This document shows, in pieces, positions 57,425-64,000 of a stretch of 64,000 nt of DNA. Positions within the stretch are counted from its first letter, which is position 1. Each line of letters starts with the position of its first letter. The notes beneath the pieces were generated by a model. It saw only the letters and a program-made list of their open reading frames with translations. It made no database searches and was not told the origin of the DNA. A program made the translations under genes and the position numbers. The stretch spans positions 240,255 through 304,254 of the forward strand of contig NZ_JAJNDA010000007.1 in assembly GCF_021026295.1 (NCBI RefSeq). The letters run 5' to 3'. Source of the DNA: Actinomycetospora soli. Lineage in GTDB: Bacteria; Actinomycetota; Actinomycetes; Mycobacteriales; Pseudonocardiaceae.

Positions 57425-58063
57425 ATGACCGTGACGACCGGGGGCGGGGCGCCACCGCCCGTCGGCGTCCTCGCGCTGCAGGGCAACGTCGCCGAGCACC
57501 TCGATGCGCTGCGGGCGTGCGGCGCCGACCCGCGCCCGGTGCGGCGCCGGGCGGAACTGGACGAGGTCGCGGGCCTCGTGCTCCCGGGCGGTGAGTCGAC
57601 GACGCTGTCGAAGCTGCTCGTCGCGTTCGACCTGCTCGAGCCCCTGCGCGCCCGGCTGGCCGCCGGGATGCCCGCCTTCGGGTCGTGCGCCGGGATGATC
57701 CTGCTGGCCCGCGAGGCCATCGACGCCCGGCCCGACCAGCACCAGCTCGGTGCGCTCGACGTCGTGGTGCGGCGCAACGCGTTCGGGCGGCAGGTGCAGT
57801 CGTTCGAGTCCGACCTGGCCGTCACCGGCATCCGCGGGGGACCGGTCCGCGCGGTGTTCATCCGGGCGCCGTGGGTGGAGTCCACCGGTCGCGGCGTCGA
57901 GGTGCTGGCGCGCATCCCGGGCAGCGCGGGCGGCCCGGCGTCGGGCAAGGTCGTCGCGGTCCGCCAGGGTCCAATCATGGCGACCGCGTTCCACCCGGAG
58001 CAGACCGGCGACGCCCGCCTGCACGACCTGTTCCTCCAGCGGGTGCGCGAGTACACGGCCTGA
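57425..58063 (+). CDS. pdxT: Pyridoxal 5'-phosphate synthase glutaminase subunit PdxT
   Basis: 212 residues. [16 protein letters not shown] (about 14-29) is the family start. [15 protein letters not shown] forms the oxyanion region, the nucleophile is C88 in [11 protein letters not shown], and the His/Glu pair is in FHPEQTGD near the C-terminus. It hydrolyses glutamine and channels ammonia to PdxS. ATG 57425 follows GGAGACC. Together with pdxS it gives a complete DXP-independent vitamin B6 route. In mycobacteria the two genes are also near each other with one gene between. Confidence 0.96.
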   Translation: MTVTTGGGAPPPVGVLALQGNVAEHLDALRACGADPRPVRRRAELDEVAGLVLPGGESTTLSKLLVAFDLLEPLRARLAAGMPAFGSCAGMILLAREAIDARPDQHQLGALDVVVRRNAFGRQVQSFESDLAVTGIRGGPVRAVFIRAPWVESTGRGVEVLARIPGSAGGPASGKVVAVRQGPIMATAFHPEQTGDARLHDLFLQRVREYTA

Positions 58064-58083
58064 GTCCCGGCCCGCCACCCAGC

Positions 58084-58089
58084 TATCCT
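58084..58089 (+). promoter_or_regulatory. -10 element of a leaderless HxlR gene
   Basis: TATCCT lies 6 bases before ATG 58096, the spacing expected if transcription starts at the ATG. No ribosome site is present. Confidence 0.45.
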
Positions 58090-58095
58090 CGTGAC

Positions 58096-58581
58096 ATGGC
58101 GGGCGCGGAGGGCATGGACTGGCGCGAGCTCGACTCCGCGACCTGCTCGATCGCGCGGACGGTGAGCGTGCTCGGCGAGCCGTGGACGGTGCTGGTGCTG
58201 CGCGACGTCGTGAACGGCGTGCGGCGCTTCGACGAGCTCGTCGACCACCTCGGCATCGCCCGCAACGTCCTCACCCGCCGGCTCACGACGCTCGTCGAGG
58301 CGGGCCTCGTCGAGACCCGGGAGTACCGCGAGCCCGGGCGCCGCGCGCGGCGGGAGTACCGGCCCACCGCGGCGGGCTACGACCTGCGCCCGGTCCTGCT
58401 GGCGCTCATGGCGTACGGCGACCGCCATTCGGCGGGGGAGGCCGGGCCGCCCGCGATCCCGGTCCACGAGTGCGGCGCGCCCGTCACGCTGCAGGAGGTC
58501 TGCGCGGACGGGCACGTGCTGGCCCCGACCGACCGGGTCCGGGTGGTCCCCGGACCCGGCGCGCGACGCCGCCCGGCCTGA
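58096..58581 (+). CDS. HxlR-family transcriptional regulator
   Basis: 161 residues. The winged helix carries the typical HxlR pattern: CSIARTVSVLGEPWTVLVLRDVVNGVRRFDELVDHLGIARNVLTRRLTTLVEAGLV in parts (about 17-72), then YRPTAAGYDLRPVLLALMAYGDRH. The cysteine at 17 near the N-terminus is the one that senses redox or electrophiles in related proteins. The C-terminal 45 residues with HECGAPV and EVCADG add two more cysteines that may bind zinc. No dedicated target gene is adjacent. The gene is probably leaderless. Confidence 0.87.
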   Translation: MAGAEGMDWRELDSATCSIARTVSVLGEPWTVLVLRDVVNGVRRFDELVDHLGIARNVLTRRLTTLVEAGLVETREYREPGRRARREYRPTAAGYDLRPVLLALMAYGDRHSAGEAGPPAIPVHECGAPVTLQEVCADGHVLAPTDRVRVVPGPGARRRPA

Positions 58582-58597
58582 CCCGTCGTCGGGGTCA
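58579..58597. terminator. Bidirectional hairpin containing both stop codons
   Basis: TGACCC-GTCGTCG-GGGTCA has a 6-bp stem. The arms begin with the TGA of hxlR and, on the other strand, the TGA of the glycine-rich protein gene. Confidence 0.5.
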
Positions 58598-61500
58598 GTC
58601 CTCCGCGCCACCCGCGTCGGAGGTCCCGTTCTGCCCCCGCGTCCCGCTCGCGGCGTCGTCGCCGCCCGCGCGGCCGCCGGACCCGCCGTCGCCGCCGCGC
58701 GAGGTGGCCTCCCCGGAGATGCCGGACGTCGCACGGCCCGCGTCGCCCCCGTCCCCGCCGTCCCCGCCGTCACCGGACGGGGCGGTCGCGGTGGCGGTGT
58801 CGTCGTCGGTCGTGGTGGTCCCGGCGCCGCCCGCGCCGCCGCGACCGCCGGTCCCGCCGGCTCCGCCGGAGCTCTGCGCCCGGGCGGGGGCGGTCGAGTC
58901 GCCCGCGTCGCCGCCGTCCCCACCGTCGCCGCCCCGGGCACCGGAGCCGCCGGACGCGGCGCTGCCGGTCCCGCCCTCGGCGGACGCGGTCCCGCCGTCC
59001 CCGCCGCGACCGCCGACCCCGCCGCCGCCGGCGAAGCTGCCGCCGCTCAGCGTGGACGCATCGACGTCGCCGCTGTCGCCGCCCTGTCCTCCGACGCCCC
59101 CGGCGCCTCCCCGGCCTCCGGTCGCCGTGGCCGCGCCCCGGGTCGAGCCGGTGCCCGCGGTCGCCTCCGCCGTGCCGCCGGCGCCGCCCGCGCCGCCGCT
59201 CCCGCCGAAGCCCCCGAGCGCGGCGCTCGTGCCGATGCCCGTGCCCGGTGTCCCGGCGTCGCCGCCGTTCCCGCCCGTCCCGCCGGCCCCGCCGTCGCCG
59301 GCACGGGCGGTGGCCGCGCCGCCCGCACCGCTCGCCGCGGTGCTGCCGGTGGTGGCGCCGGTGGCGGCGTCGACGGTCGTCGCGGAGCCGCCCGCCCCGC
59401 CGTCGCCGCCGACGGCGGCAGCGTTCTGACCGCCTGCGCCGGCGCCGCCGGCCCCGCCGTTCCCGGCGCGCACCGACGAGCCCGAGGGGACGCCGTCGGC
59501 CCCGTCGGCTCCGGTACCCCCGGCCGGACCGGCGGCGCCGGTGGCGGTGGCCGACCCGCCGTCGCCCCCGGTCCCGGCGGTCGCGGTCGAGGCGGCGTCG
59601 CCGGTCGCCGACGCATCGCCCCCCGCGCCCCCCGCGCCGCCGGTGGCGACGACCGTGTTCGTGGCGGCGTCGTAGGTGCCGGTGGGGGAGGAGTAGCCGG
59701 CGCCACCGCGGCCGCCGGTTGCCGTGGCGGTGCCGGCGGCGCCGTCGGTCCCCGACCCGGCGGACACGCCGTTGACGGTGGCAGCGCCGCCCTCACCACC
59801 GCGGCCGGCGGTGGCGGTGGCGTTCTGACCGTTCCCGCCCGTCGGGGCCTGCGCGGTGCCCGCCGCGCCGTCCGCGCCGGTGGCGGTGGCCGCCTGGCCG
59901 GAGCCGCCCGCGCCCCCGGTCGCCGTGGACGCGGCGCTGCCGGTGGCGGTGGCGGTCCCGCCGCGTCCGCCGTCGGCGCCGGTCGCGACGACGGTGTTCG
60001 TGCTCGGGTCGAGGGTGCCGGCCGCGGTCGTGCCCCACGCGTTCCCGCCGCGTCCCCCGGTCGCCGTGGCCGTGCCGGTCGAGCCGGCGGCGCCGGGGCC
60101 GGAGGTCACGCCGTTGACCGTCGCGGTGCCGCCCGTGCCGCCCCGTCCGCCGGTGGCGACCGCGTCCTGCCCGTCGCCCCCGGCCGGGTCGCCCGCGGTG
60201 CCGTCGGCGCCGTCCGTGCCGGTGGCGGACGCCGATCCGCCCGCGCCGGCCCGTCCGGCGGTGGCGGCCGAGCCGCTGTTGCCGACCGCCACGGCGTTCC
60301 CGCCGCGACCACCGGCTCCGCCGGTGGCGACGAGGGCGCCGGTCGTCGGGTCGACGGTGCCGGTGCGGTCGTCGTACCCGGTCCCGCCGGAGCCGGCCAC
60401 CGCGACAGCCGTGCCCTGGGTGCCGCCCGGGCCGGTGACGCCGCGGCCGTTCACCACGCCGCGTCCGCCCGCGCCGCCGGTCCCGGCGATCGCGGTGGCG
60501 TCCTGTCCGGCACCGCCGTCCGGGTCGGCGGCGGTGCCGTCGAGGCCGTCCAACCCGGTCGCGTCGGCGTCACCGCCCCGGCCGCCGGTGGCGACGTCCC
60601 GGCAGCGGCCGTAGCAGACGGCGGTGCCGCCTGCGCCGCCGTTGCCCGCGGTGACGGTGCCGGTGCCGACGGCGTCGCCGCCGCGGCCACCGGTCGCGAC
60701 GTTGGTGCACACGCCGAGGCAGTACGCGGTGCCGCCCCGGCCGCCGTTCTGGCCGTTGCCGCCGTTCGCGCCCGTGGCGACGTTCGTGCAGGTCCCGATG
60801 CAGTACGCGGTGCCGCCCTGGCCGCCGTTCACCCCGGGCTTCCCGACCGCGACGTCGGTGCAGGTCCCGAAGCAGAACTCGGTGTTGCCGGTCCTCGAGG
60901 AGTACTTCACGAACCCGGCGCCGCGGGTGACGGTGTAGCCCGACCACGACTTCGGCAGCCAGCCCCCCGGCGCACCGGTCGCGGCCGGTGAGGTCGGGGC
61001 CTGCCCGGCGGACCCCGGCGCTTTGTTGGCGGACGCCGGCGCCGTGGCGGTGGACGTCGGTGCCGTGCCGGCGGATGCCGGCGCCGTGGCGGCGGACGTG
61101 CGAGCGACGGTCGCCACCGGGCCCGTACCCGTCTCCCGGGCCGCCGCGTGCACCGCGCCCGACCGGTCCACCGCCACCACGGACGGCGCGAACCCGACCG
61201 GCACCGACCCACCCGACGTCCAGCCGCCGGACCCGGTCGGTACGACGGCCGAGACCGTCCCCGACCCCTTGTCCGCGGTCAGCACCCGCTTCGAGGTCGC
61301 GTCCCACACCACCGCCACGGGGGTCGCCCCGACGCCGACCGTCTGCACCTGGCGCAGCCCGCCACGGCCGTCCGGCACGAACACCCGCACCGCCGACGCC
61401 ACCGGGTCGGCCTGGAACACCGTCGAGGACACGGGATCGACCGCGACCGCGTGCGCCGGCCCCCCGGCGGCGCCCCCGGTCGTGCCGCCCACGACACCGG

Positions 61501-61615
61501 CGGGCGACGCCTGCGACGGCGTCACCCCCAGGACCAGCGCGAGGGCGGCCGGTACGCCGACCAACGCTCCGGCCGCCACCCGACGTCGAGAACCCTTGCG
61601 ATGCCGACCTGCCAC
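58595..61615 (-). CDS. Large secreted glycine-rich (PE_PGRS-like) protein with four CxGxC repeats
   Basis: 1006 residues. A signal peptide (about 1-37, twin-arginine-like RRR start, ends SQAS) leads to a beta-propeller-like segment (about 50-160: HAVAVDPVSSTVFQAD, VLTADKGSGTVSAVV). A Thr/Ala/Pro linker (173-215) follows. Next are four repeats with CFGTC (248-252), CIGTC (272-276), CLGVC (299-303) and CYGRC (334-338), each followed by T/R-x-VA-x-G. The remaining about 660 residues are Gly-Gly-x/Ala-Thr repeats of the PGRS kind, with periodic DPxTGALVATGG-type units, ending acidic. There is no PE domain, sortase signal or membrane anchor. A secreted surface or matrix protein is likely; function unknown. 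Confidence 0.82.
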   Translation of the reverse strand: MAGRHRKGSRRRVAAGALVGVPAALALVLGVTPSQASPAGVVGGTTGGAAGGPAHAVAVDPVSSTVFQADPVASAVRVFVPDGRGGLRQVQTVGVGATPVAVVWDATSKRVLTADKGSGTVSAVVPTGSGGWTSGGSVPVGFAPSVVAVDRSGAVHAAARETGTGPVATVARTSAATAPASAGTAPTSTATAPASANKAPGSAGQAPTSPAATGAPGGWLPKSWSGYTVTRGAGFVKYSSRTGNTEFCFGTCTDVAVGKPGVNGGQGGTAYCIGTCTNVATGANGGNGQNGGRGGTAYCLGVCTNVATGGRGGDAVGTGTVTAGNGGAGGTAVCYGRCRDVATGGRGGDADATGLDGLDGTAADPDGGAGQDATAIAGTGGAGGRGVVNGRGVTGPGGTQGTAVAVAGSGGTGYDDRTGTVDPTTGALVATGGAGGRGGNAVAVGNSGSAATAGRAGAGGSASATGTDGADGTAGDPAGGDGQDAVATGGRGGTGGTATVNGVTSGPGAAGSTGTATATGGRGGNAWGTTAAGTLDPSTNTVVATGADGGRGGTATATGSAASTATGGAGGSGQAATATGADGAAGTAQAPTGGNGQNATATAGRGGEGGAATVNGVSAGSGTDGAAGTATATGGRGGAGYSSPTGTYDAATNTVVATGGAGGAGGDASATGDAASTATAGTGGDGGSATATGAAGPAGGTGADGADGVPSGSSVRAGNGGAGGAGAGGQNAAAVGGDGGAGGSATTVDAATGATTGSTAASGAGGAATARAGDGGAGGTGGNGGDAGTPGTGIGTSAALGGFGGSGGAGGAGGTAEATAGTGSTRGAATATGGRGGAGGVGGQGGDSGDVDASTLSGGSFAGGGGVGGRGGDGGTASAEGGTGSAASGGSGARGGDGGDGGDAGDSTAPARAQSSGGAGGTGGRGGAGGAGTTTTDDDTATATAPSGDGGDGGDGGDAGRATSGISGEATSRGGDGGSGGRAGGDDAASGTRGQNGTSDAGGAED

Positions 61616-61695
61616 GGCGATGACCCCTCGTGAGAACCCGCAGCAGGACCCGGTCCCCCGACCACCCTGCTGTCGCGCGCACGACGGTATGGATC

Positions 61696-61707
61696 ACCGC
61701 TTGCGGT
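61696..61707. promoter_or_regulatory. Inverted repeat in the promoter of the glycine-rich protein gene
   Basis: ACCGC-TT-GCGGT, a 12-bp inverted repeat. On the minus strand it falls between a possible -35 (61708-61713) and a -10-like TACCGT (61685-61690), where a repressor could act. Confidence 0.4.
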
Positions 61708-61713
61708 CGAGAA

Positions 61714-61727
61714 TGGACCTAGGTCCA
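61714..61727. promoter_or_regulatory. Perfect 14-bp palindrome upstream of the glycine-rich protein gene
   Basis: TGGACC-TA-GGTCCA. It lies about 100 bases upstream of the start codon and directly upstream of the weak -35, the usual place for an activator. The GGAC..GTCC arms recall sites of NarL/DosR-type response regulators, but this link is only suggestive. Confidence 0.5.
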
Positions 61728-61768
61728 CTGCCGATAGCCCGAACGAGTGACGACGCCGACGCGTCGGG

Positions 61769-62272
61769 TCAGGCGAGGATCAAGCAGCTGGACGTCGCCT
61801 CGCCGAGCAGTCGGCCGGTGGTGTCGGTGATCGACGCCCGGGCGAGTGCGACCCGTCGTCCGGACGACACCACGACGCCCTCGCAGCGCACCGGTCCCGT
61901 GTCCGAGGACATCGGGCGGAGGAAGCGCACGCTGAGGTCGAGGCTGGTGTAGCCCACGTCGGCGGGCAGGGTGGACTGGACGGCGCAGCCGCAGGCCGAG
62001 TCGAGCAGGGTGGCGAAGACGCCGCCGTGGACCGACCCGATGGGGTTGTAGTGGTACTCGGCCGGGGTCAGCGTGAACACCACCCGCCCGGCCTCGACCG
62101 ACTCCACCCCGGCTCCGATCGTCGCCATGATCGGCGGCGGCGGGAGCTCGCCCGAGACCAGTGCCTGCAGGAACTCGAGTCCGGTGCGCCCGGCCATGTT
62201 CCCGGCGAGCGCGCGGGGGTCCTCCCACGTGTAGGCGCGTTCCCGGACGACGGGTGGGGTGTCGGTACTCAC
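61769..62272 (-). CDS. PaaI-family hotdog-fold thioesterase
   Basis: 167 residues. An N-terminal helical stretch (about 1-45) precedes the hotdog domain. The catalytic region is EYHYNPIGSVHGGVFATLLDSACGCAVQS, with the conserved HGG and the aspartate in LLDSA (about 80-93). TSLDLSVRFLRPMSSDTGPVRCEG and GRRVALARASITDTTGRLLGEATSSCLIL complete the fold. Such enzymes hydrolyse acyl-CoA thioesters, often aromatic. GTG 62272 has AGGAGG 4-5 bases upstream. No neighbouring pathway genes indicate the substrate. Confidence 0.88.
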   Translation of the reverse strand: MSTDTPPVVRERAYTWEDPRALAGNMAGRTGLEFLQALVSGELPPPPIMATIGAGVESVEAGRVVFTLTPAEYHYNPIGSVHGGVFATLLDSACGCAVQSTLPADVGYTSLDLSVRFLRPMSSDTGPVRCEGVVVSSGRRVALARASITDTTGRLLGEATSSCLILA

Positions 62273-62334
62273 CGAGCCTCCTGAGTTGCGTGTCGAGACT
62301 CAGACAGTAGCGCAGCCGTCCGTGGCGACCCACG

Positions 62335-63807
62335 TCAGAAGGGCGGGTCGTCGTCGAAGGGGTCGCGAGGCTGTTTCTGCCTTTCGCGTCGGCGTCGGTC
62401 GATGTCGTGCAGGGTCTGTCGTTGGGCGTCGGTGGTGTGGCCGTGCTTGTTCGTGCGGGGACGCCACGGTCGCTGGGGTCGGGGTTCGCCGCGGGTGTCG
62501 GTGATGCCGTGGTCGAACCGCTCTCGCGGTACCGGCCGGAGTGGTCGGTAGGGGTCGGGTTCGACGACGTGGTGGGTGCCGGTGGGCGCGGTCCACAGGA
62601 AGGTGCCGGGGCGGGTCTGGCGGACGGTCCAGCCCGAGGCGGGTTCGTGTTTGCGTAGGTGGTCGCCGATCGAGAGGGCGCCGAGGTTGTCGGCCTGGGT
62701 CGGTCCGCCCAGGGCGTGGTCGTGGGTGTGGTCGATCGCGCACGCCACGGCGGGCACGGTGCACATGGGGAACCGGCAGGTGCGGTCGCGGGCGTGGATC
62801 CAGCGGGTCAGCTCGGCGCCGGGGAACCGGTGGTTCGCCTCGCGGGTGCTGTGGGCGGGGTGCTCCTCGGGTGGCCGTTCCCGGGCGGCGGCGAGTGCGC
62901 GTCGGGTGCGGCGGGCGAGTTCGGCCCAGATACCCACGAGGTCGTCGGGGAGGCCGTCGACCTCTGAGGTGTTCGCGGTGAGTTCGACGACCTGCCGCCG
63001 ATAACGCGGGTCCGCGCCCGGCGTGCGTGGAGGCGTGACGAGCAGGACGTGCTCCAGCTCCCCGTCCTCGTTGTAGAGCAGCACCCGGAACTGGGCGCAG
63101 GTGCGGGCCCAGACGGCGCGGTGGGCGTCCCAGCCGGTGACGGTGCCGACGCGCACCTGGCCGTGGGCGCGGTCGAGTCCGAGCGCGCACGCCAGGGTGG
63201 TGCGGGTGGTGGCGGGGCTGAACACCAACCCGCGGTCGGTCATGCGTGACGCCAGGCCCGGTGGGTCGACGCCGCGGACCCGGGGGTCCGGCTCGTCCAG
63301 GGGCGGTGGGTCGGGTTCGGGGTCACCGGGCTGCCATCCCGACCGCGCGCCAGGCGCACCGGGAACCTCCGGGTCCTCGGCCGGTTCCTCACCGCGGTCT
63401 GGAGTGCTGCCGACCGAGCCGTCGCCGCCGTCATCCGGCTCGCCGTCGCTCAGGTCGTCGCCGGAGTTGTTGTCCGCGCCGCGGTGATCCGCGCTGTCCT
63501 CGCGGCCGCAGCTCGGCGGGTCGTCGTCGGTCGGGTCGTTCTCGGCGGGCCCGGCGTCGTGGGAAGTGCCGCCCTCATCGGTTGGGTCACCGTCAGCGGC
63601 CGGGCCGTCGTCGTCGGGGTCGCCGTCGTCGGGGTCGCCGTCGTCGGGGTCGCCGTCGTCGGGGTCGCCGTCGTCGGGGCCGCCATCGGAGGGGCCGCCA
63701 TCGGAGGGGCCGCCGTCGGGGCCGTCGTCGTCGGGGCCGCGGGGAGGCGGGGGTGGGGTGAGGTCGGCGACGACCTGCTCGAGGACCGCGAGGTCAGAGC
63801 GTGTCAC
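62335..63807 (-). CDS. HNH endonuclease-domain protein (DUF222 type), probably 5'-truncated
   Basis: 490 residues. The C-terminal HNH nuclease (about 335-420) is intact: CRFPMC pair, IDHTHDHALGGPTQADNLGALSIGDHLRKH in parts with the D-H catalytic dyad. Upstream is a DUF222-like helical region (about 195-330). Residues 20-150 are a disordered acidic insert of DDGDP repeats. DUF222-HNH proteins normally begin with about 100-200 helical residues that are missing here. GTG 63807 has no ribosome site and lies at what looks like an insertion-sequence end, so the true start was probably lost. These proteins occur in many copies in actinomycetes, often within mobile DNA. Confidence 0.75.
   Translation of the reverse strand: MTRSDLAVLEQVVADLTPPPPPRGPDDDGPDGGPSDGGPSDGGPDDGDPDDGDPDDGDPDDGDPDDDGPAADGDPTDEGGTSHDAGPAENDPTDDDPPSCGREDSADHRGADNNSGDDLSDGEPDDGGDGSVGSTPDRGEEPAEDPEVPGAPGARSGWQPGDPEPDPPPLDEPDPRVRGVDPPGLASRMTDRGLVFSPATTRTTLACALGLDRAHGQVRVGTVTGWDAHRAVWARTCAQFRVLLYNEDGELEHVLLVTPPRTPGADPRYRRQVVELTANTSEVDGLPDDLVGIWAELARRTRRALAAARERPPEEHPAHSTREANHRFPGAELTRWIHARDRTCRFPMCTVPAVACAIDHTHDHALGGPTQADNLGALSIGDHLRKHEPASGWTVRQTRPGTFLWTAPTGTHHVVEPDPYRPLRPVPRERFDHGITDTRGEPRPQRPWRPRTNKHGHTTDAQRQTLHDIDRRRRERQKQPRDPFDDDPPF
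63616..63705 (+). repeat. Tandem repeat of a 15-base unit within the HNH gene
   Basis: Four exact copies of GGGGTCGCCGTCGTC (63616-63675) and two diverged copies, GGGGCCGCCATCGGA (63676-63705). On the coding minus strand they give DDGDP and SDGGP units. The length is a multiple of three, so copy changes keep the frame. Confidence 0.9.
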
Positions 63808-63848
63808 GATTCCCGTGTAAGCAACGGGACGCTGATTGTCGGAATGTA

Positions 63849-64000
63849 TCAGAGCTTGAGGCGTCCGGGGAAATGGACGACCAGTGTGTTGAGCGCTATT
63901 TTCCAGCCGTGGGTGCCTGTGCCCGACTCTCCGCCGCGGTTGCTCGATATGTTGCGAAGCCCGAGGTAGAGCAGCTTCATCGCGGCCTCGTCGGACGGGA
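63849..64000 (-). CDS. IS256-type transposase, C-terminal end (partial)
   Basis: An open frame enters from the right edge and ends at TGA 63849-63851, giving 49 complete codons. It reads PSDEAAMKLLYLGLRNI, a short polar insert, then HGWKIALNTLVVHFPGRLKL. This matches the C-terminal end of mutator/IS256-family transposases (PSDxAAxKLLYLALRNI ... W..ALN.F...F..R). Local GC content is lower than in the rest of the window, consistent with mobile origin. The catalytic DDE residues lie outside the window. The downstream 40 bases (about 63810-63848) probably hold the IS end, including GTGTAAGCAACGGGAC, but the matching inverted repeat cannot be seen. Confidence 0.75.
   Translation of the reverse strand, partial: PSDEAAMKLLYLGLRNISSNRGGESGTGTHGWKIALNTLVVHFPGRLKL

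Noticed and set aside
59248..61633. Proline/arginine-rich plus-strand frames opposite the glycine-rich protein
   Set aside because: Gly-Gly codons on the minus strand read as Pro-rich on the plus strand. The minus frame has the signal peptide, the linker and the cysteine repeats, so it is the real one.
63616..63705. CRISPR-like regular repeat
   Set aside because: The 15-base units are contiguous without spacers and lie inside the HNH coding frame, so they are a coding tandem repeat.
1..64000. tRNA, rRNA or tmRNA genes
   Set aside because: No T-loop signature (GGTTCGAATCC-type) with matching arms and no rRNA-like segment was noticed by eye. A tRNAscan run would be decisive.

Overview
The window is very GC-rich DNA with frequent GTG starts, dense short operons joined by 4-base ATGA/GTGA overlaps, and several leaderless starts. 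Gene content points to a mycolata-related actinomycete of the Pseudonocardiaceae type: phosphatidylinositol mannoside (PIM) genes in mycobacterial order, an Rv1355c-family protein, a DesA3/Rv3230c-like desaturase pair, DUF397, ANTAR and PE_PGRS-like genes. This placement is inferred from gene content, not from a database search.

Layout. 1-8.6 kb: a transporter-like tail, an ACT protein and a DUF397-type protein, then a minus-strand operon for cell-wall amino sugars: GntR regulator, kinase-MurQ fusion, AnmK, NagA, SIS deaminase and a sodium symporter. Two dre-like operators precede it. 8.6-14.8 kb: MOSC protein, RibD/DHFR-like reductase, PheC-like lipoprotein and an iron-siderophore ABC importer behind an iron box. 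14.8-18 kb: a three-gene operon of a FeeM-like acyltransferase, a ThiF+nitroreductase (Rv1355c family) and a 4-TM protein; this is the best candidate for an undescribed system. 18.1-21.2 kb: IclR regulator with an enolase-superfamily enzyme and an iron alcohol dehydrogenase. 21.3-27.7 kb: the desaturase with its reductase, a GAF-ANTAR protein, a STAS-like protein, a PucR regulator and a lipase-like protein. 27.8-32.1 kb: thrS, HIT, pgsA, patA. 32.1-53 kb: 21 genes that separate patA from pimA, including a trehalose-phosphorolysis module (otsB, GH65, beta-PGM-like HAD, ROK glucokinase, sugar porter) and a branched-chain 2-oxoacid dehydrogenase (E1a/E1b/E2) with an Lrp regulator. 53-58.1 kb: pimA, Nudix, pdxS, two DUF4190-like paralogues, pdxT. 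58-64 kb: HxlR regulator, a 1006-residue secreted glycine-rich protein with four CxGxC repeats, a PaaI-type thioesterase, an HNH protein apparently cut by an insertion sequence, and the tail of an IS256-type transposase at the edge.

How the genes work together. The amino-sugar operon can turn anhydro-MurNAc, MurNAc or GlcNAc into fructose-6-phosphate. The trehalose module would turn trehalose-6-phosphate or trehalose into glucose-6-phosphate. The thrS-pgsA-patA and pimA-Nudix-pdxS/T blocks together reproduce the order of one mycobacterial locus (Rv2614c to Rv2604c). No tRNA, rRNA or CRISPR array was seen.
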